DNA from: Burkholderia sp. OK233
Lineage (GTDB): Bacteria; Pseudomonadota; Gammaproteobacteria; Burkholderiales; Burkholderiaceae
Length of the DNA: 64,000 nt
Assembly (NCBI RefSeq): GCF_900230185.1
Contig: NZ_OCSR01000002.1
Location: forward strand, 4,340,001-4,404,000
Reading direction: 5' to 3'
Shown here: piece after piece, positions 34,287 through 42,258 of the stretch
How positions within the stretch are numbered: the first letter of the stretch is position 1
Layout: every line of letters begins with the position of its first letter
Position numbers and translations under genes: made by a program
Notes under the pieces: model-generated
What the model was told of the DNA's origin: nothing
Databases searched by the model: none
Seen by the model: the letters and a program-made list of their open reading frames with translations, nothing else

Positions 34287-34304
34287 ATTAAGGATGACTT
34301 ACGA
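34287..34304 (+). promoter_or_regulatory. Weak operator-like site upstream of the polygalacturonase gene
   Basis: ATTAAGGATGACTTACGA retains the GATGAC core of the motif and little else. It lies 113 bp upstream of the GTG start. A CTCTAT/ATAGAG hairpin (34178-34193) separates this region from garR. The call is tentative. Confidence 0.35.
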
Positions 34305-34416
34305 CCAGATAATTCGTTTCGATATCCCCAGCTTGGTCAGACGACGGATTGAAGAACCACATCCCCTCGAGCACTGACGATCACTTATAACGCCCGCAAA
34401 GGGCAAGGAGACATCC

Positions 34417-36612
34417 GTGGCATCTAAAGATAAAAACAACGGCAAGCCGGCGACATCGAGAATCCGCGGCCAGGACGAACCAAACTCACCTGAACGCAGA
34501 GCGTTTATCGTGCTCGCAGGAACCTCCGCGGGCGCAACCCTGCTGGGCGGACTGTCCGCCTGCGGCGGTAGCAGCGGCTCTTTAAGCTCAACGACGCCGG
34601 CGTCGGCCACACCAACCGTGGCTGCGGACCCGATCTGGGGGCCAACCGGCCAGGCAACGGCGATCATCAACAAGCTTGCCGGCATCACCCCTTCGACGTT
34701 CCCGGCGGTTGATTTCCAGGTGACGGGCTACGGTGCACGGACGCTGCCGGCGTCCGCCCTGATCCAGGCTAGCGCGTGGCCCGGTGGCGCGATTTCATGG
34801 GTGACGGGCGCGCAGGCTGCGACGTCGCCGCAAAGCCCCGGCTCGAACGTGATGGTGCCGTGGGATATGACGGACACGGCCTATGATTCGTGCTCTGCGT
34901 TCAACGCCACGATTCAGGCCGCGCACGCAGTGGGCGGCGGCCGCGTGGTGGTGCCTGCCGGCAATTGGTATTGCGGCGGCCCGATCGTTCTCCTGAGCAA
35001 CGTGAATTTCCATTTGAGCTCTGGTTGCACGATCTATTTCAGCCCGAACCCGGCTGACTACGCGAAGAATGGTTCGTACCCGACGGCGAACGGCAATCTG
35101 TACTGGACGCGCTGGCAGGCGAACGACTGTCTGAATTTCGGCTCGCCGATCTATGCGTACCAGCAGAACAACATCGCGCTGACCGCCGACGACAACACGT
35201 GCGTTCTGAACGGTCAGGCGATGACGCCGATGCAGTTGAGCACCAAACCGCCGACATCGTGCTGGTGGACGTTCAAGGGCACGAGTAACGCGTACGGTTA
35301 CGTGAAACCGGCTTCGGGAGGCACGCCGGTTTCGCAGGCTGACCCGAACACGGGCACCACCGCCTACCCTGCCAACGCCGCCACCTACCCGGCCAGCACT
35401 GCCTTGACGAGTCTGCCCGCGGCTCAGGTCACGAATCCGCAGGCCAACGTGTCGTTCACGAATCAGGATGGCACGACAACAACGCTGATGAATCTGCTCA
35501 CGGTTTCGGGCTGGAATCAGGACCAGAACTACCCGCCCGCGCTGTCGGAACTCGGCGTCCCGGTTGTTAATCGCGTCTTCGGCCTCGGTCACTTTCTGCG
35601 TCCATGCATGGTCGAATTCATCGGCTGCACCAACGTGTTGCTGCAGAACTACCACACGCAGAACACGCCGTTCTGGCAACACCATCCGACCGATTGCACG
35701 AACGTGGTGATCGACGGCGTGTTTGCCGACAGCATCGGCCCGAACAACGACGGCTTCGACCCGGATGCGTGTAACAACGTGCTGGTGCAGAACGTTCAGT
35801 TCAATACCGGCGACGACTGCATTGCGATCAAGTCCGGCAAGTGCCTCGACACGGAATACGGCCCGATGCAGAACATCGTGGTCCAGAACTGCACCATGCA
35901 GAGCGGCCACGGCGGGCTCACGATCGGCAGCGAAATGAGCGCGGGCGTGGAAAACGTCTACGCGCGCAATCTGACGATGCAGAACGAGAACTGGGCGACC
36001 AATCCGCTGAACATCGCGCTTCGGTTCAAGACCAACATGAACCGTGGCGGCTTCATCAACAACGTGTGGATCAATGGGGTGACGTTGCCCAATGGCGTGA
36101 ATCTGGCGGGGAAATACGGTGGCGGGGCGCTGGGCTCGAGCGTTCCGGGTTCGGTCCCCGGTACGGGCACGGTCGGTCTCGCGGCAAATCCGTCTACCGG
36201 ACAAGGCGGCCTGATCACGTTCGACTGTGATTACAGCCCGTCGGGCGATTCGGTGCGCTGGAACCCGGCGACGATCAACAACGTCAACATCACGAACGTC
36301 AACGCGACCAACGTGTCGGGTACGGTGAGTTACGCGATGCCTACAGGCTTCTCCGCGACATCGGCTTCGTGCTTCCAGGCGATTGTCGCGCAGGGTCCGG
36401 TGGCTGCGGACTACAACGGTCCGCTACCCGTGCCGACTGTGCCGCCGATTACCGGCGTGACGATCTCGAACTGCAACCTGGGAACGCCGATCTGCACAGG
36501 ACCGGCAACGACGACCACGCCAGGGCCGGTCTTTGTGAGCAACGTGAAAGCCATCACGCTCAGCAATGTGGTGATCGGTGGCGTCACGTATAACAGCTCG
36601 CTGGTAGGCTGA
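34417..36612 (+). CDS. Exported polygalacturonase, glycoside hydrolase family 28
   Basis: A 731-residue pectin-degrading enzyme starting at GTG (34417) after AAGGAG. The N-terminus has a twin-arginine signal (ERRAFIVLAG, Arg27-Arg28) followed by lipobox LSAC with Cys49, so it is probably a Tat-exported lipoprotein. The right-handed beta-helix of GH28 carries all four family motifs: N444-D445 and D448 (NNDGFDPD), G465-DDC, H498 (GHGG) and R536-F-K538. These supply the catalytic Asp residues and substrate contacts. A 100-residue Thr/Ala/Pro-rich insert (about 285-370) and Asn-rich helix turns are unusual. It would generate galacturonate for the flanking pathway. Confidence 0.92.
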   Translation: MASKDKNNGKPATSRIRGQDEPNSPERRAFIVLAGTSAGATLLGGLSACGGSSGSLSSTTPASATPTVAADPIWGPTGQATAIINKLAGITPSTFPAVDFQVTGYGARTLPASALIQASAWPGGAISWVTGAQAATSPQSPGSNVMVPWDMTDTAYDSCSAFNATIQAAHAVGGGRVVVPAGNWYCGGPIVLLSNVNFHLSSGCTIYFSPNPADYAKNGSYPTANGNLYWTRWQANDCLNFGSPIYAYQQNNIALTADDNTCVLNGQAMTPMQLSTKPPTSCWWTFKGTSNAYGYVKPASGGTPVSQADPNTGTTAYPANAATYPASTALTSLPAAQVTNPQANVSFTNQDGTTTTLMNLLTVSGWNQDQNYPPALSELGVPVVNRVFGLGHFLRPCMVEFIGCTNVLLQNYHTQNTPFWQHHPTDCTNVVIDGVFADSIGPNNDGFDPDACNNVLVQNVQFNTGDDCIAIKSGKCLDTEYGPMQNIVVQNCTMQSGHGGLTIGSEMSAGVENVYARNLTMQNENWATNPLNIALRFKTNMNRGGFINNVWINGVTLPNGVNLAGKYGGGALGSSVPGSVPGTGTVGLAANPSTGQGGLITFDCDYSPSGDSVRWNPATINNVNITNVNATNVSGTVSYAMPTGFSATSASCFQAIVAQGPVAADYNGPLPVPTVPPITGVTISNCNLGTPICTGPATTTTPGPVFVSNVKAITLSNVVIGGVTYNSSLVG

Positions 36613-36698
36613 CGGGTAAGCGGTCTCCGGCGTGCGTCATGCTGGAGACTTCACGTCGACCGTCGATCTGCGTTAAGTGTTAAGCGCGAGGTAAAACA

Positions 36699-36728
36699 AA
36701 TAGCGGCGCCCTCGGGCGCCGCTATTTT
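36699..36728. terminator. Terminator between converging polygalacturonase and MFS genes
   Basis: A perfect 12-bp stem AATAGCGGCGCC/GGCGCCGCTATT with a CTCG loop is followed by TT and preceded by AAAACA. It works best for the plus-strand transcript and perhaps in both directions. Confidence 0.8.
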
Positions 36729-36773
36729 CACTACCCGGCGCGATTCGCGGCCCGGACCGAACCTAACCGTTAC

Positions 36774-38066
36774 TCACTTGGCCGCTACACTCGCCGCCAC
36801 CCAGCGCGGGTCAATTGTCTTGTCGCCGCTTCGGGCCAGCAGACACACTACAGCAGCCGCGATGATGTCGAACACCGCCAGCACCACGAACAACGGGCTG
36901 TAGCCAATCTGCGTGACCAGCACGCCGAACAGCGCCGTGAAGGCCGCTGCGCCCAGGTAACCTGCCATGCCGCCCATCCCCGTGGCGGTGGCGACTTCGT
37001 TCTTGCCGAACATGTCGGAGGTAATTGCGTACAACGCACCCGACAGGGTCTGGTGAGCAAAGCCACCAACGCACAACAGCGCGACGGCCGCATAAGGACT
37101 CGCCACCAGCCCGACGCAAGCCGGCCCGATCATGCAGAGCGCGCCGACGACGAACACCATCTTGCGGGACGTGAACAGCGAGACCTTCGCGTACTTATGA
37201 AACAGCGGGCTGAGATAGCCGCCGAGCACGCAGCCGATATCCGCCGCCAGAAAGGGCATCCACGCGTACAGCGCGACTTCCTTCAGGTTCATGTGCCGCT
37301 CGGTCATCATGTACAGCGGAATCCACGCGTTGAAGGTCTGCCAGGCCGGCTCGGAAAGAATCCGGGGAATGCCGATTGCCCAGAAGTCACGGCTGCCGAG
37401 CATGGATGCCCAACTGCGTTTGACTGCGCCGGAGTCGCTGTGCTTTGCCTCCTGCCCGCTGAGGATGTAATCGCGCTCGGTGTCGCTCAACAGCTTCTGT
37501 TTCTGCGGGTGCTTGTAGAGCAGCATCCACAGCGCGCTCCAGACAATCCCCGCCACGCCGACGATCAGGAAAGCCCATTGCCATTGCCCGTGCAACAGCG
37601 CCCAAACGACCAGCGGCGGCGCAAGCAGCGCACCGACGGACGAGCCGATATTGAACCAGCCGATCGCAACGGAACGCTCCTTGGCCGGAAACCACTCGCT
37701 CGTCGCCTTGACGCCGGCCGGGATGCCCGCCGCTTCGGCGATACCGAGCACGCCGCGGAAGAACGCCAGGCTGCGCCAGCCCGTCGACCATGCCGCCGCG
37801 GCACAGGCCAGCGACCAGGCCAGCGCGAACGCCGCGAAGCCGATCTTGGTGCCGACGGTGTCGAGCACATAGCCCGCGACCGGCTGCATGAATGCATAGC
37901 AAAGTTGCCACGCCACCACGACGTGCGAATACTGCGCGGTCGTGATGTTGAGGTCCTTCATCAGCGTCGGCGCCGCCACCGACAACGTATTGCGCGCGAG
38001 GTAATTGATGATGAGCCCGGCCGCGACCAGGCTGACCATCCACCAGCGGATGCCCTTGATTTTCAT
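36774..38066 (-). CDS. MFS transporter, probable hexuronate (ExuT-like) permease
   Basis: A 430-residue major facilitator with twelve hydrophobic segments. IRWWMVSLVAAGLIINYLARNTLS, then GVLGIAEAAGIPAGVKATSEWFPAKERSVAIGWFNIGSS, match hexuronate transporters of the anion:cation symporter group; the second MFS permease (28202-29554) is of a different subgroup. It lies 29 bp downstream of a uronate dehydrogenase homologue on the same strand, so uptake and first oxidation are paired in one operon. Substrate specificity is inferred from context. Confidence 0.86.
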   Translation of the reverse strand: MKIKGIRWWMVSLVAAGLIINYLARNTLSVAAPTLMKDLNITTAQYSHVVVAWQLCYAFMQPVAGYVLDTVGTKIGFAAFALAWSLACAAAAWSTGWRSLAFFRGVLGIAEAAGIPAGVKATSEWFPAKERSVAIGWFNIGSSVGALLAPPLVVWALLHGQWQWAFLIVGVAGIVWSALWMLLYKHPQKQKLLSDTERDYILSGQEAKHSDSGAVKRSWASMLGSRDFWAIGIPRILSEPAWQTFNAWIPLYMMTERHMNLKEVALYAWMPFLAADIGCVLGGYLSPLFHKYAKVSLFTSRKMVFVVGALCMIGPACVGLVASPYAAVALLCVGGFAHQTLSGALYAITSDMFGKNEVATATGMGGMAGYLGAAAFTALFGVLVTQIGYSPLFVVLAVFDIIAAAVVCLLARSGDKTIDPRWVAASVAAK

Positions 38067-38095
38067 GACTGTGTCTCCTCGTATTCCTTAACCAA

Positions 38096-38923
38096 TCAGG
38101 ACGGCCGGCCTGCGGTGTCGTTGCTCGCTGTGTCGTCGCGCGAGTAATCGATGCCGACGAAGCTGCCGCCCTGGTAACGCTGACCCAAGGCATCGAGCGG
38201 GTTCGGCCGCGCCAGGATTTCCTCGGCGTAGGCTTCGGCGTCCTGGGTCGGCCGATAACCGAGGCGCTCGGCGCCACTGTTGTCCCACCAGCTGCGTGTG
38301 TTGGCTGACACGCCCCACACGGTGATGAACCCGATGTCCTCTGCCTCGACACAGCGGTCGAGGAACTGCAGCAGGTCGCGATGACCGAACCAGGTACTCA
38401 GGTGTCGCTGCTCGGTCGGCCGCTCAAGGCAACTACCGATGCGCACGCAAATACTCTCGATGCCGTGCTTGTCCCAATACATTCTTGCCAGTGCTTCGCC
38501 CCACACCTTGCTCAGACCGTAGAAGCCGTCCGGGCGCAGCGCGCAGTCGAGACTGAGATGGTCGGTGACCGGATACATGCCGATCGCATGGTTCGAGCTG
38601 GCGAACACCACGCGCCGAACGCCTTGCCGGCGCGCGCCTTCGTACACCTCGACCAGCGCGCGCAGGTTGTTGTCGATGATTTCGGGCAGCGGACGCTCTA
38701 CGCTCGTGCCGGCGAAATGGATCAATACGTCGATGCCCTTCAGCAGGCGATCCACGACGGCGGGATCGCGCAGGTCGCCGTGCATCACGTCCTCGCCTTC
38801 CACCAGCGGCACGAGGGGCTTCGAACCCGCCGCCGAACGCAAGGGGATGCCGCGGCCGACCAACGCCGTCCGCACTACCGAGCCGAGCTGGCCGCCGGCT
38901 CCACTCAGGGCAATCTTCTTCAT
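38096..38923 (-). CDS. NAD-dependent epimerase/dehydratase, second uronate dehydrogenase-like copy
   Basis: A 275-residue extended SDR diverged from the udh product at 24476-25318. GAGGQLG (8-14) binds NAD; Y135 and K139 (FYGLSKVWGE) with the Ser of FASSNHAIGMYP complete the active site. The SSNHA, WGVSANTRSWWDN and LGYRPTQDAEAY segments parallel Udh. Differences in the substrate loop (HLSTWFGHRDLLQFLDRC) may reflect another uronate, or a different chain such as a 4-deoxy or methylated sugar acid. It leads the operon with the ExuT-like permease and has an operator-like site 90 bp upstream. Confidence 0.85.
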   Translation of the reverse strand: MKKIALSGAGGQLGSVVRTALVGRGIPLRSAAGSKPLVPLVEGEDVMHGDLRDPAVVDRLLKGIDVLIHFAGTSVERPLPEIIDNNLRALVEVYEGARRQGVRRVVFASSNHAIGMYPVTDHLSLDCALRPDGFYGLSKVWGEALARMYWDKHGIESICVRIGSCLERPTEQRHLSTWFGHRDLLQFLDRCVEAEDIGFITVWGVSANTRSWWDNSGAERLGYRPTQDAEAYAEEILARPNPLDALGQRYQGGSFVGIDYSRDDTASNDTAGRPS

Positions 38924-39012
38924 AAGGATCCTTTACAGCGCCGCGCGCGATTAGAGCCGGAGGACGGCAAGCAGTCGAGCCGTGGGGGCAACGGGCTGGA
39001 ACCAGCCCTTAG

Positions 39013-39030
39013 TTGTACGATAACGTACTA
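39013..39030 (+). promoter_or_regulatory. Operator-like site 7 of the uronate regulon
   Basis: TTGTACGATAACGTACTA matches the motif except in the GATAAC core and the last few bases. It lies 90 bp upstream of the second udh-like gene. Confidence 0.6.
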
Positions 39031-39131
39031 TCTTCGATCCGAAGGTGGATTTCAACCAGGCATTTACCCGTATAAACACAAGCTTTATAGCGATTTGTCT
39101 TTTGCGAACAAGTACATATGCTGCGCCATAT

Positions 39132-39149
39132 TTATATGACGTCGTATAA
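39132..39149. promoter_or_regulatory. Operator-like site 8, near-perfect palindrome
   Basis: TTATATGACGTCGTATAA is an almost perfect 18-bp palindrome (only one pair mismatched) and is close to the motif in both orientations. It lies 209 bp upstream of the udh-like gene and 193 bp before the DUF2867 gene. Confidence 0.6.
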
Positions 39150-39341
39150 CTTGATGCGTAGATTAATGCCCGGTCGCACTTCATCCATCGCACACCGCCG
39201 GTTGGCGCAATAGACACCGATGCTTGAGCGCGCGCTGTCGAGCACGCGTAGACTTGACGCGCATGTGCGCGATCGAACTGCGGCACCCCGCGGCGAAGTC
39301 ACCCTTTCCACCCCGTTCTCTTTTCGGCGCAGCACCATCCC

Positions 39342-39881
39342 ATGCCACTTGCCAACCGTTCCGTGCTTTCCGTTGCCGTGCCGGCCGAATCCGGCGTGGC
39401 CCGCATATACGATGCCCCGGACCTCGCAGACGCGTACGCCGTCCGCTTGCCGGACAACGCAATCGACGACCCGGAATTGCTCGCGCGCTTTATGTTCGCC
39501 CATCAGGCGGGATGGATAGCGAAACTGCTGGGGCTGCGTGATGCGTTAGTCGCCCGCTTCGGGCTCAAGACGTCGAAGCAGTTGCGCATGGCGAATCCAC
39601 CCGGCTCAAGGGATCGGGTCGACATCTTCCGAATCTACACGCGCAGCGCACGCGAGATCATTCTCGGCGAGAACGACAGCCATCTAGACTTCCGGCTTTC
39701 GGTATTGCAGCAAACGCGCGATACGCACGAGGGCAGCGCGCGCTATCTGATTCTGTCCACGGTCGTGCACTGCCACAACGGGCTTGGGCGTTTTTATATC
39801 CTCGCCATCGCTCCGTTCCACCGGTTGGTGGTTCGCTCGACGTTGCGCCGAGCGGCGCGCATCGGCTGGCCAACTGCCTGA
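39342..39881 (+). CDS. DUF2867-like protein
   Basis: A 179-residue protein resembling DUF2867. Visible family features are the DAYAVRLPDNAIDDPELLARFMF start, the ...DRVDIFRIYTRSAREIILGENDSHLDFRLSVL core and the terminal FYILAIAPFHRLVVRSTLRRA segment. No signal peptide or membrane helix is obvious. The family is often found fused or next to SDR-type enzymes, which fits its place opposite the udh-like gene, but no function is known to me. It is isolated: the next gene runs the other way. Confidence 0.75.
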   Translation: MPLANRSVLSVAVPAESGVARIYDAPDLADAYAVRLPDNAIDDPELLARFMFAHQAGWIAKLLGLRDALVARFGLKTSKQLRMANPPGSRDRVDIFRIYTRSAREIILGENDSHLDFRLSVLQQTRDTHEGSARYLILSTVVHCHNGLGRFYILAIAPFHRLVVRSTLRRAARIGWPTA

Positions 39882-39963
39882 GCGGCGGCCATCGTACGCG
39901 GGTACGGGTGCGGCCAGCGCGGGATAATCGCCCCTCGCCAGCCGCAGTCGCTACGTCAGCACA

Positions 39964-40785
39964 TTACGAGCCGATGAACTCCAGTAGATCGGCATTCACC
40001 TTATCCGCCTCCACCGTGCACATGCCGTGCTGCCCGCCCGGGTAGACCTTGAGCGTGGCGTTCTTCACGATCTTCGCCGTCTTGCGGCCTGCGGCATCAA
40101 TCGGCACGATCTGGTCGTCGTCGCCATGCAATACCAGAGTCGGCACGTCGATCTTCTTCAGGTCTTCCGTGTAGTCGACTTCGGAGAACTGCTTGATGCA
40201 GTCGTACAAGCCCTTGATCGATCCGACCATGCCTTGTGCCCAGAACGAATCGATCACGCCTTGCGACACCTTTGCGTTCGGACGGTTGTAACCGTAAAAC
40301 GGCAACGCCAGATCCTTGAAGAACTGCGAGCGATCCGCCTCGACACCCTTGCGGATGCCGTCGAACACGTCGATTGGCGTGCCCTCGGGATTGCCCTCTG
40401 TCTTGAGCATCAGCGGCGGCACCGCGCCGATCAGCACAGCCTTCGCCACACGTTTCGTACCGTGACGGCCGATGTAGTGCGCGACTTCGCCGCCGCCGGT
40501 CGAATGGCCGACCATCGTGGCGTCCTGCAGGTCGAGGTGCTCGATCAGCGCGGCGAGATCGTCGGCATAGGTATCCATGTCATTGCCGTCCCACGTCTGC
40601 GCCGAACGGCCATGGCTGCGCCGGTCGTGCGCGATCACGCGAAACCCTTTGCTGCCGAGGAACAGCATCTGCGCGTCCCAGGCGTCCGCGGACAACGGCC
40701 AGCCGTGCGAGAAGACAACTGGGCGCCCTTTGCCCCAATCCTTGTAGAAAATTTCCGTACCGTCTTTCGTGGTGATCGTGCTCAT
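39964..40785 (-). CDS. Cofactor-free chloroperoxidase/perhydrolase-type alpha/beta hydrolase
   Basis: A 273-residue alpha/beta hydrolase close to non-haem chloroperoxidases (perhydrolases). The oxyanion region is SHGWPLSADAW (residues 26-36). Ser95 in GHSTGGGE, an Asp in HGDDDQIVP (about 222-224) and His253 in GGQHGM form the catalytic triad. Enzymes of this group make peracids from acetate and hydrogen peroxide or hydrolyse esters; the natural role is usually unknown. AAAGGAG precedes the start. It is monocistronic and convergent with the DUF2867 gene. Confidence 0.9.
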   Translation of the reverse strand: MSTITTKDGTEIFYKDWGKGRPVVFSHGWPLSADAWDAQMLFLGSKGFRVIAHDRRSHGRSAQTWDGNDMDTYADDLAALIEHLDLQDATMVGHSTGGGEVAHYIGRHGTKRVAKAVLIGAVPPLMLKTEGNPEGTPIDVFDGIRKGVEADRSQFFKDLALPFYGYNRPNAKVSQGVIDSFWAQGMVGSIKGLYDCIKQFSEVDYTEDLKKIDVPTLVLHGDDDQIVPIDAAGRKTAKIVKNATLKVYPGGQHGMCTVEADKVNADLLEFIGS

Positions 40786-41495
40786 CTGTCGACTCCTTTG
40801 GATGAAGTCTGCCGTCGCCGGCAGGTGGATGAAGCGTGCCGCTCAAACCGGTCGGGCAGCACAAGCCGTGCCGCCCAACGAAAACCGTTAACAGCGAATG
40901 CAGGACGAACTCGACGCGCGTGAGTGGAGCATGCGAGGGAAACGACCAGTCGATGCACGATGAGACGCTTGCTCAAGCATGACACGGCCTGCAACGCATT
41001 TTGATGACGGGCACACGAAGAACCGGTCGGCTCACGTGGTATTCGAAATGACTATCAGGAATGAAACAGGATGGCGACGCGGCGCTCATCCATTCGAGCA
41101 TGCAATGACGCTGAAGGAGCCGCCGCCTGGCTGCTTGCATGGTAGAAGCAAACTAGCCTGTTGGCTAGCTAACCGGCTAATAGAAAGTCGGCACGAACGG
41201 CGTTATTGTCTGTTGGTGACGAGTAGCCCTTGATGCGTTACTCCTGTTCAGTCAAGCCTTGAGAAGGAAGACCTCCGCCGTGCCGCGCCCGATATCGCGT
41301 CCCGCACGAATCAACCCTACCGAACACCTGGTTGCGCCAACGCCGTTGTAACCGCTCATCGCGGTCCTGCTTTCGCCCTCTTCCTGTCGTTCGATTTCCT
41401 GCCAGGTAATGCTCCCAGTTTTTGCTGACTTACAGCAACAAACTGCAAGGTGAGTTGCTTGTGCGTAAATAACATATTTGTTATCATTGACTCCA
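40786..41495. other. 710-bp intergenic region before the toxin-antitoxin pair
   Basis: I see no convincing gene. It contains a CTAGCC/GGCTAG hairpin (41153-41168) followed by related TAGCTAACCGGCTA sequence, a possible 35-codon minus-strand frame at 41252-41359 that I do not accept, and an AT-rich end with an ATAACA/TGTTAT inverted repeat (41469-41484) at the toxin promoter. Confidence 0.4.
41469..41484 (+). promoter_or_regulatory. Inverted repeat at the HigBA promoter
   Basis: ATAACA-TATT-TGTTAT is a perfect 16-bp inverted repeat 11 bp before the toxin start. HigA antitoxins repress their own operon by binding such sites, so this is the likely operator. Confidence 0.6.
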
Positions 41496-41828
41496 ATGGC
41501 ATTTACGATCGACTTCTACAACGAAAAGGTCAAAGTGAACGTTGCCTCCTTGCCGAAAACGCTGCTTGCACGCTTCATCGCGCTGGCCGATCGCATGGAG
41601 AAATATGGGCCGAATCTCGGCGAGCCGCACACTGCATCAATGGGTGGGGGCTTGTTCGAAATGCGCCTCAAAGGCGCGGAGGGCATCGCCAGAGTGTTCT
41701 ACTGCTCGATCGTGGAACGGAAAATCGTCATGCTTCACAGCTTCGTGAAGAAGTCGCAACAAACGCCGCGTAACGAACTGGACGTGGCGCGCAAAAGACT
41801 GCTGGAGATCAGAAATGGCAACCTATAA
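41496..41828 (+). CDS. higB: Toxin of the HigB/RelE (phage Gp49-like) family
   Basis: A 110-residue toxin of the RelE superfamily, PF05973-like. MAFTIDFYNEKVKVNVASLP, GEPHTASMGGGLFEMRLKGAEGIARVFYC and KIVMLHSFVKKSQQTPRNELDVARKR fit HigB-type mRNA interferases; Arg57-like basic residues in the FEMRLKG strand and the Lys-rich FVKKSQQTP loop are catalytic in relatives. The ATG at 41496 is preferred over an upstream TTG at 41478. It overlaps the antitoxin gene by 14 bp, and the toxin-first order is typical of higBA. Confidence 0.88.
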   Translation: MAFTIDFYNEKVKVNVASLPKTLLARFIALADRMEKYGPNLGEPHTASMGGGLFEMRLKGAEGIARVFYCSIVERKIVMLHSFVKKSQQTPRNELDVARKRLLEIRNGNL

Positions 41829-42102
41829 GGCAATGCGCGAGCGGGCGCTCGCCGACCCCGAAGTACGCGCCGAATACGAGCGGCTGAACCGCGAAGAATT
41901 CGCGCTGCTCGACCAGATGCTCGCCGCGCGCCGCGAAGCCGGCCTGACTCAGGCGCAAGTCGCCGAGCGCATGGGCACGAAAGCTCCGGCCATCACCCGG
42001 CTGGAACGGGCACTTGCGTCCGGGCAGCACTCGCCTTCTATCGACACGTTGCGCAGATACGCGGCGGCGTGTGGCAAGCAGTTGTTTATCTCAATCGCGT
42101 AG
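41815..42102 (+). CDS. higA: Antitoxin HigA (XRE-type helix-turn-helix)
   Basis: A 95-residue antitoxin. The N-terminal helix-rich part (MATYKAMRERALADPEVRAEYERLNREEFA) likely wraps the toxin; the XRE domain follows (LLDQMLAARREAGLTQAQVAERMGTKAPAITRLERAL). The ASGQHSPSIDTLRRYAAACGKQLFISI end is the conserved close of the XRE fold. It starts inside the toxin gene and its DNA-binding domain would autorepress from the inverted repeat upstream of higB. Confidence 0.9.
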   Translation: MATYKAMRERALADPEVRAEYERLNREEFALLDQMLAARREAGLTQAQVAERMGTKAPAITRLERALASGQHSPSIDTLRRYAAACGKQLFISIA

Positions 42103-42158
42103 CCGGCGTACCCGTGGTGTTGAGTCGTCGCAGAGGCGATTCTTGCGGAGGTGATCTT

Positions 42159-42223
42159 TCGCAGCCTTGGGTCGCAGCCTTCAGTCGCAGCCTTGAGTCG
42201 CAGCCTTCAGTCGCAGCGTTGAA
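42159..42223. repeat. Five tandem 13-bp repeats
   Basis: Units of TCGCAGCCTTNAG repeat five times without a gap (TCGCAGCCTTGGG, TCGCAGCCTTCAG, TCGCAGCCTTGAG, TCGCAGCCTTCAG, TCGCAGCGTTGAA). The array lies between the converging higA and IclR genes. Alternate units are identical, which suggests duplication of a 26-bp pair. Confidence 0.9.
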
Positions 42224-42258
42224 ACTTGGCGGGGTTGAAACTTGCGCCCACGCGTCGT

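Larger units (their letters stand above)
38924..39341. other. Divergent regulatory region between second udh-like gene and DUF2867 gene
   Basis: These 418 bp carry no supported gene. They include operator-like sites 7 (39013-39030) and 8 (39132-39149), separated by an AT-rich stretch (39030-39140) unlike the surrounding DNA, as expected for a control region. The right 190 bp before 39342 are GC-rich and hold nothing I can name. Confidence 0.5.

Noticed and set aside
40979..41233. 84-codon open frame upstream of higBA
   Set aside because: No ribosome site, no domain, composition typical of chance frames in GC-rich DNA.
41252..41359. Possible 35-codon minus-strand gene with an AGGA site before its ATG
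   Set aside because: Too short, no recognisable family, and it lies in an otherwise empty 710-bp spacer. I cannot tell it from chance or a gene remnant.
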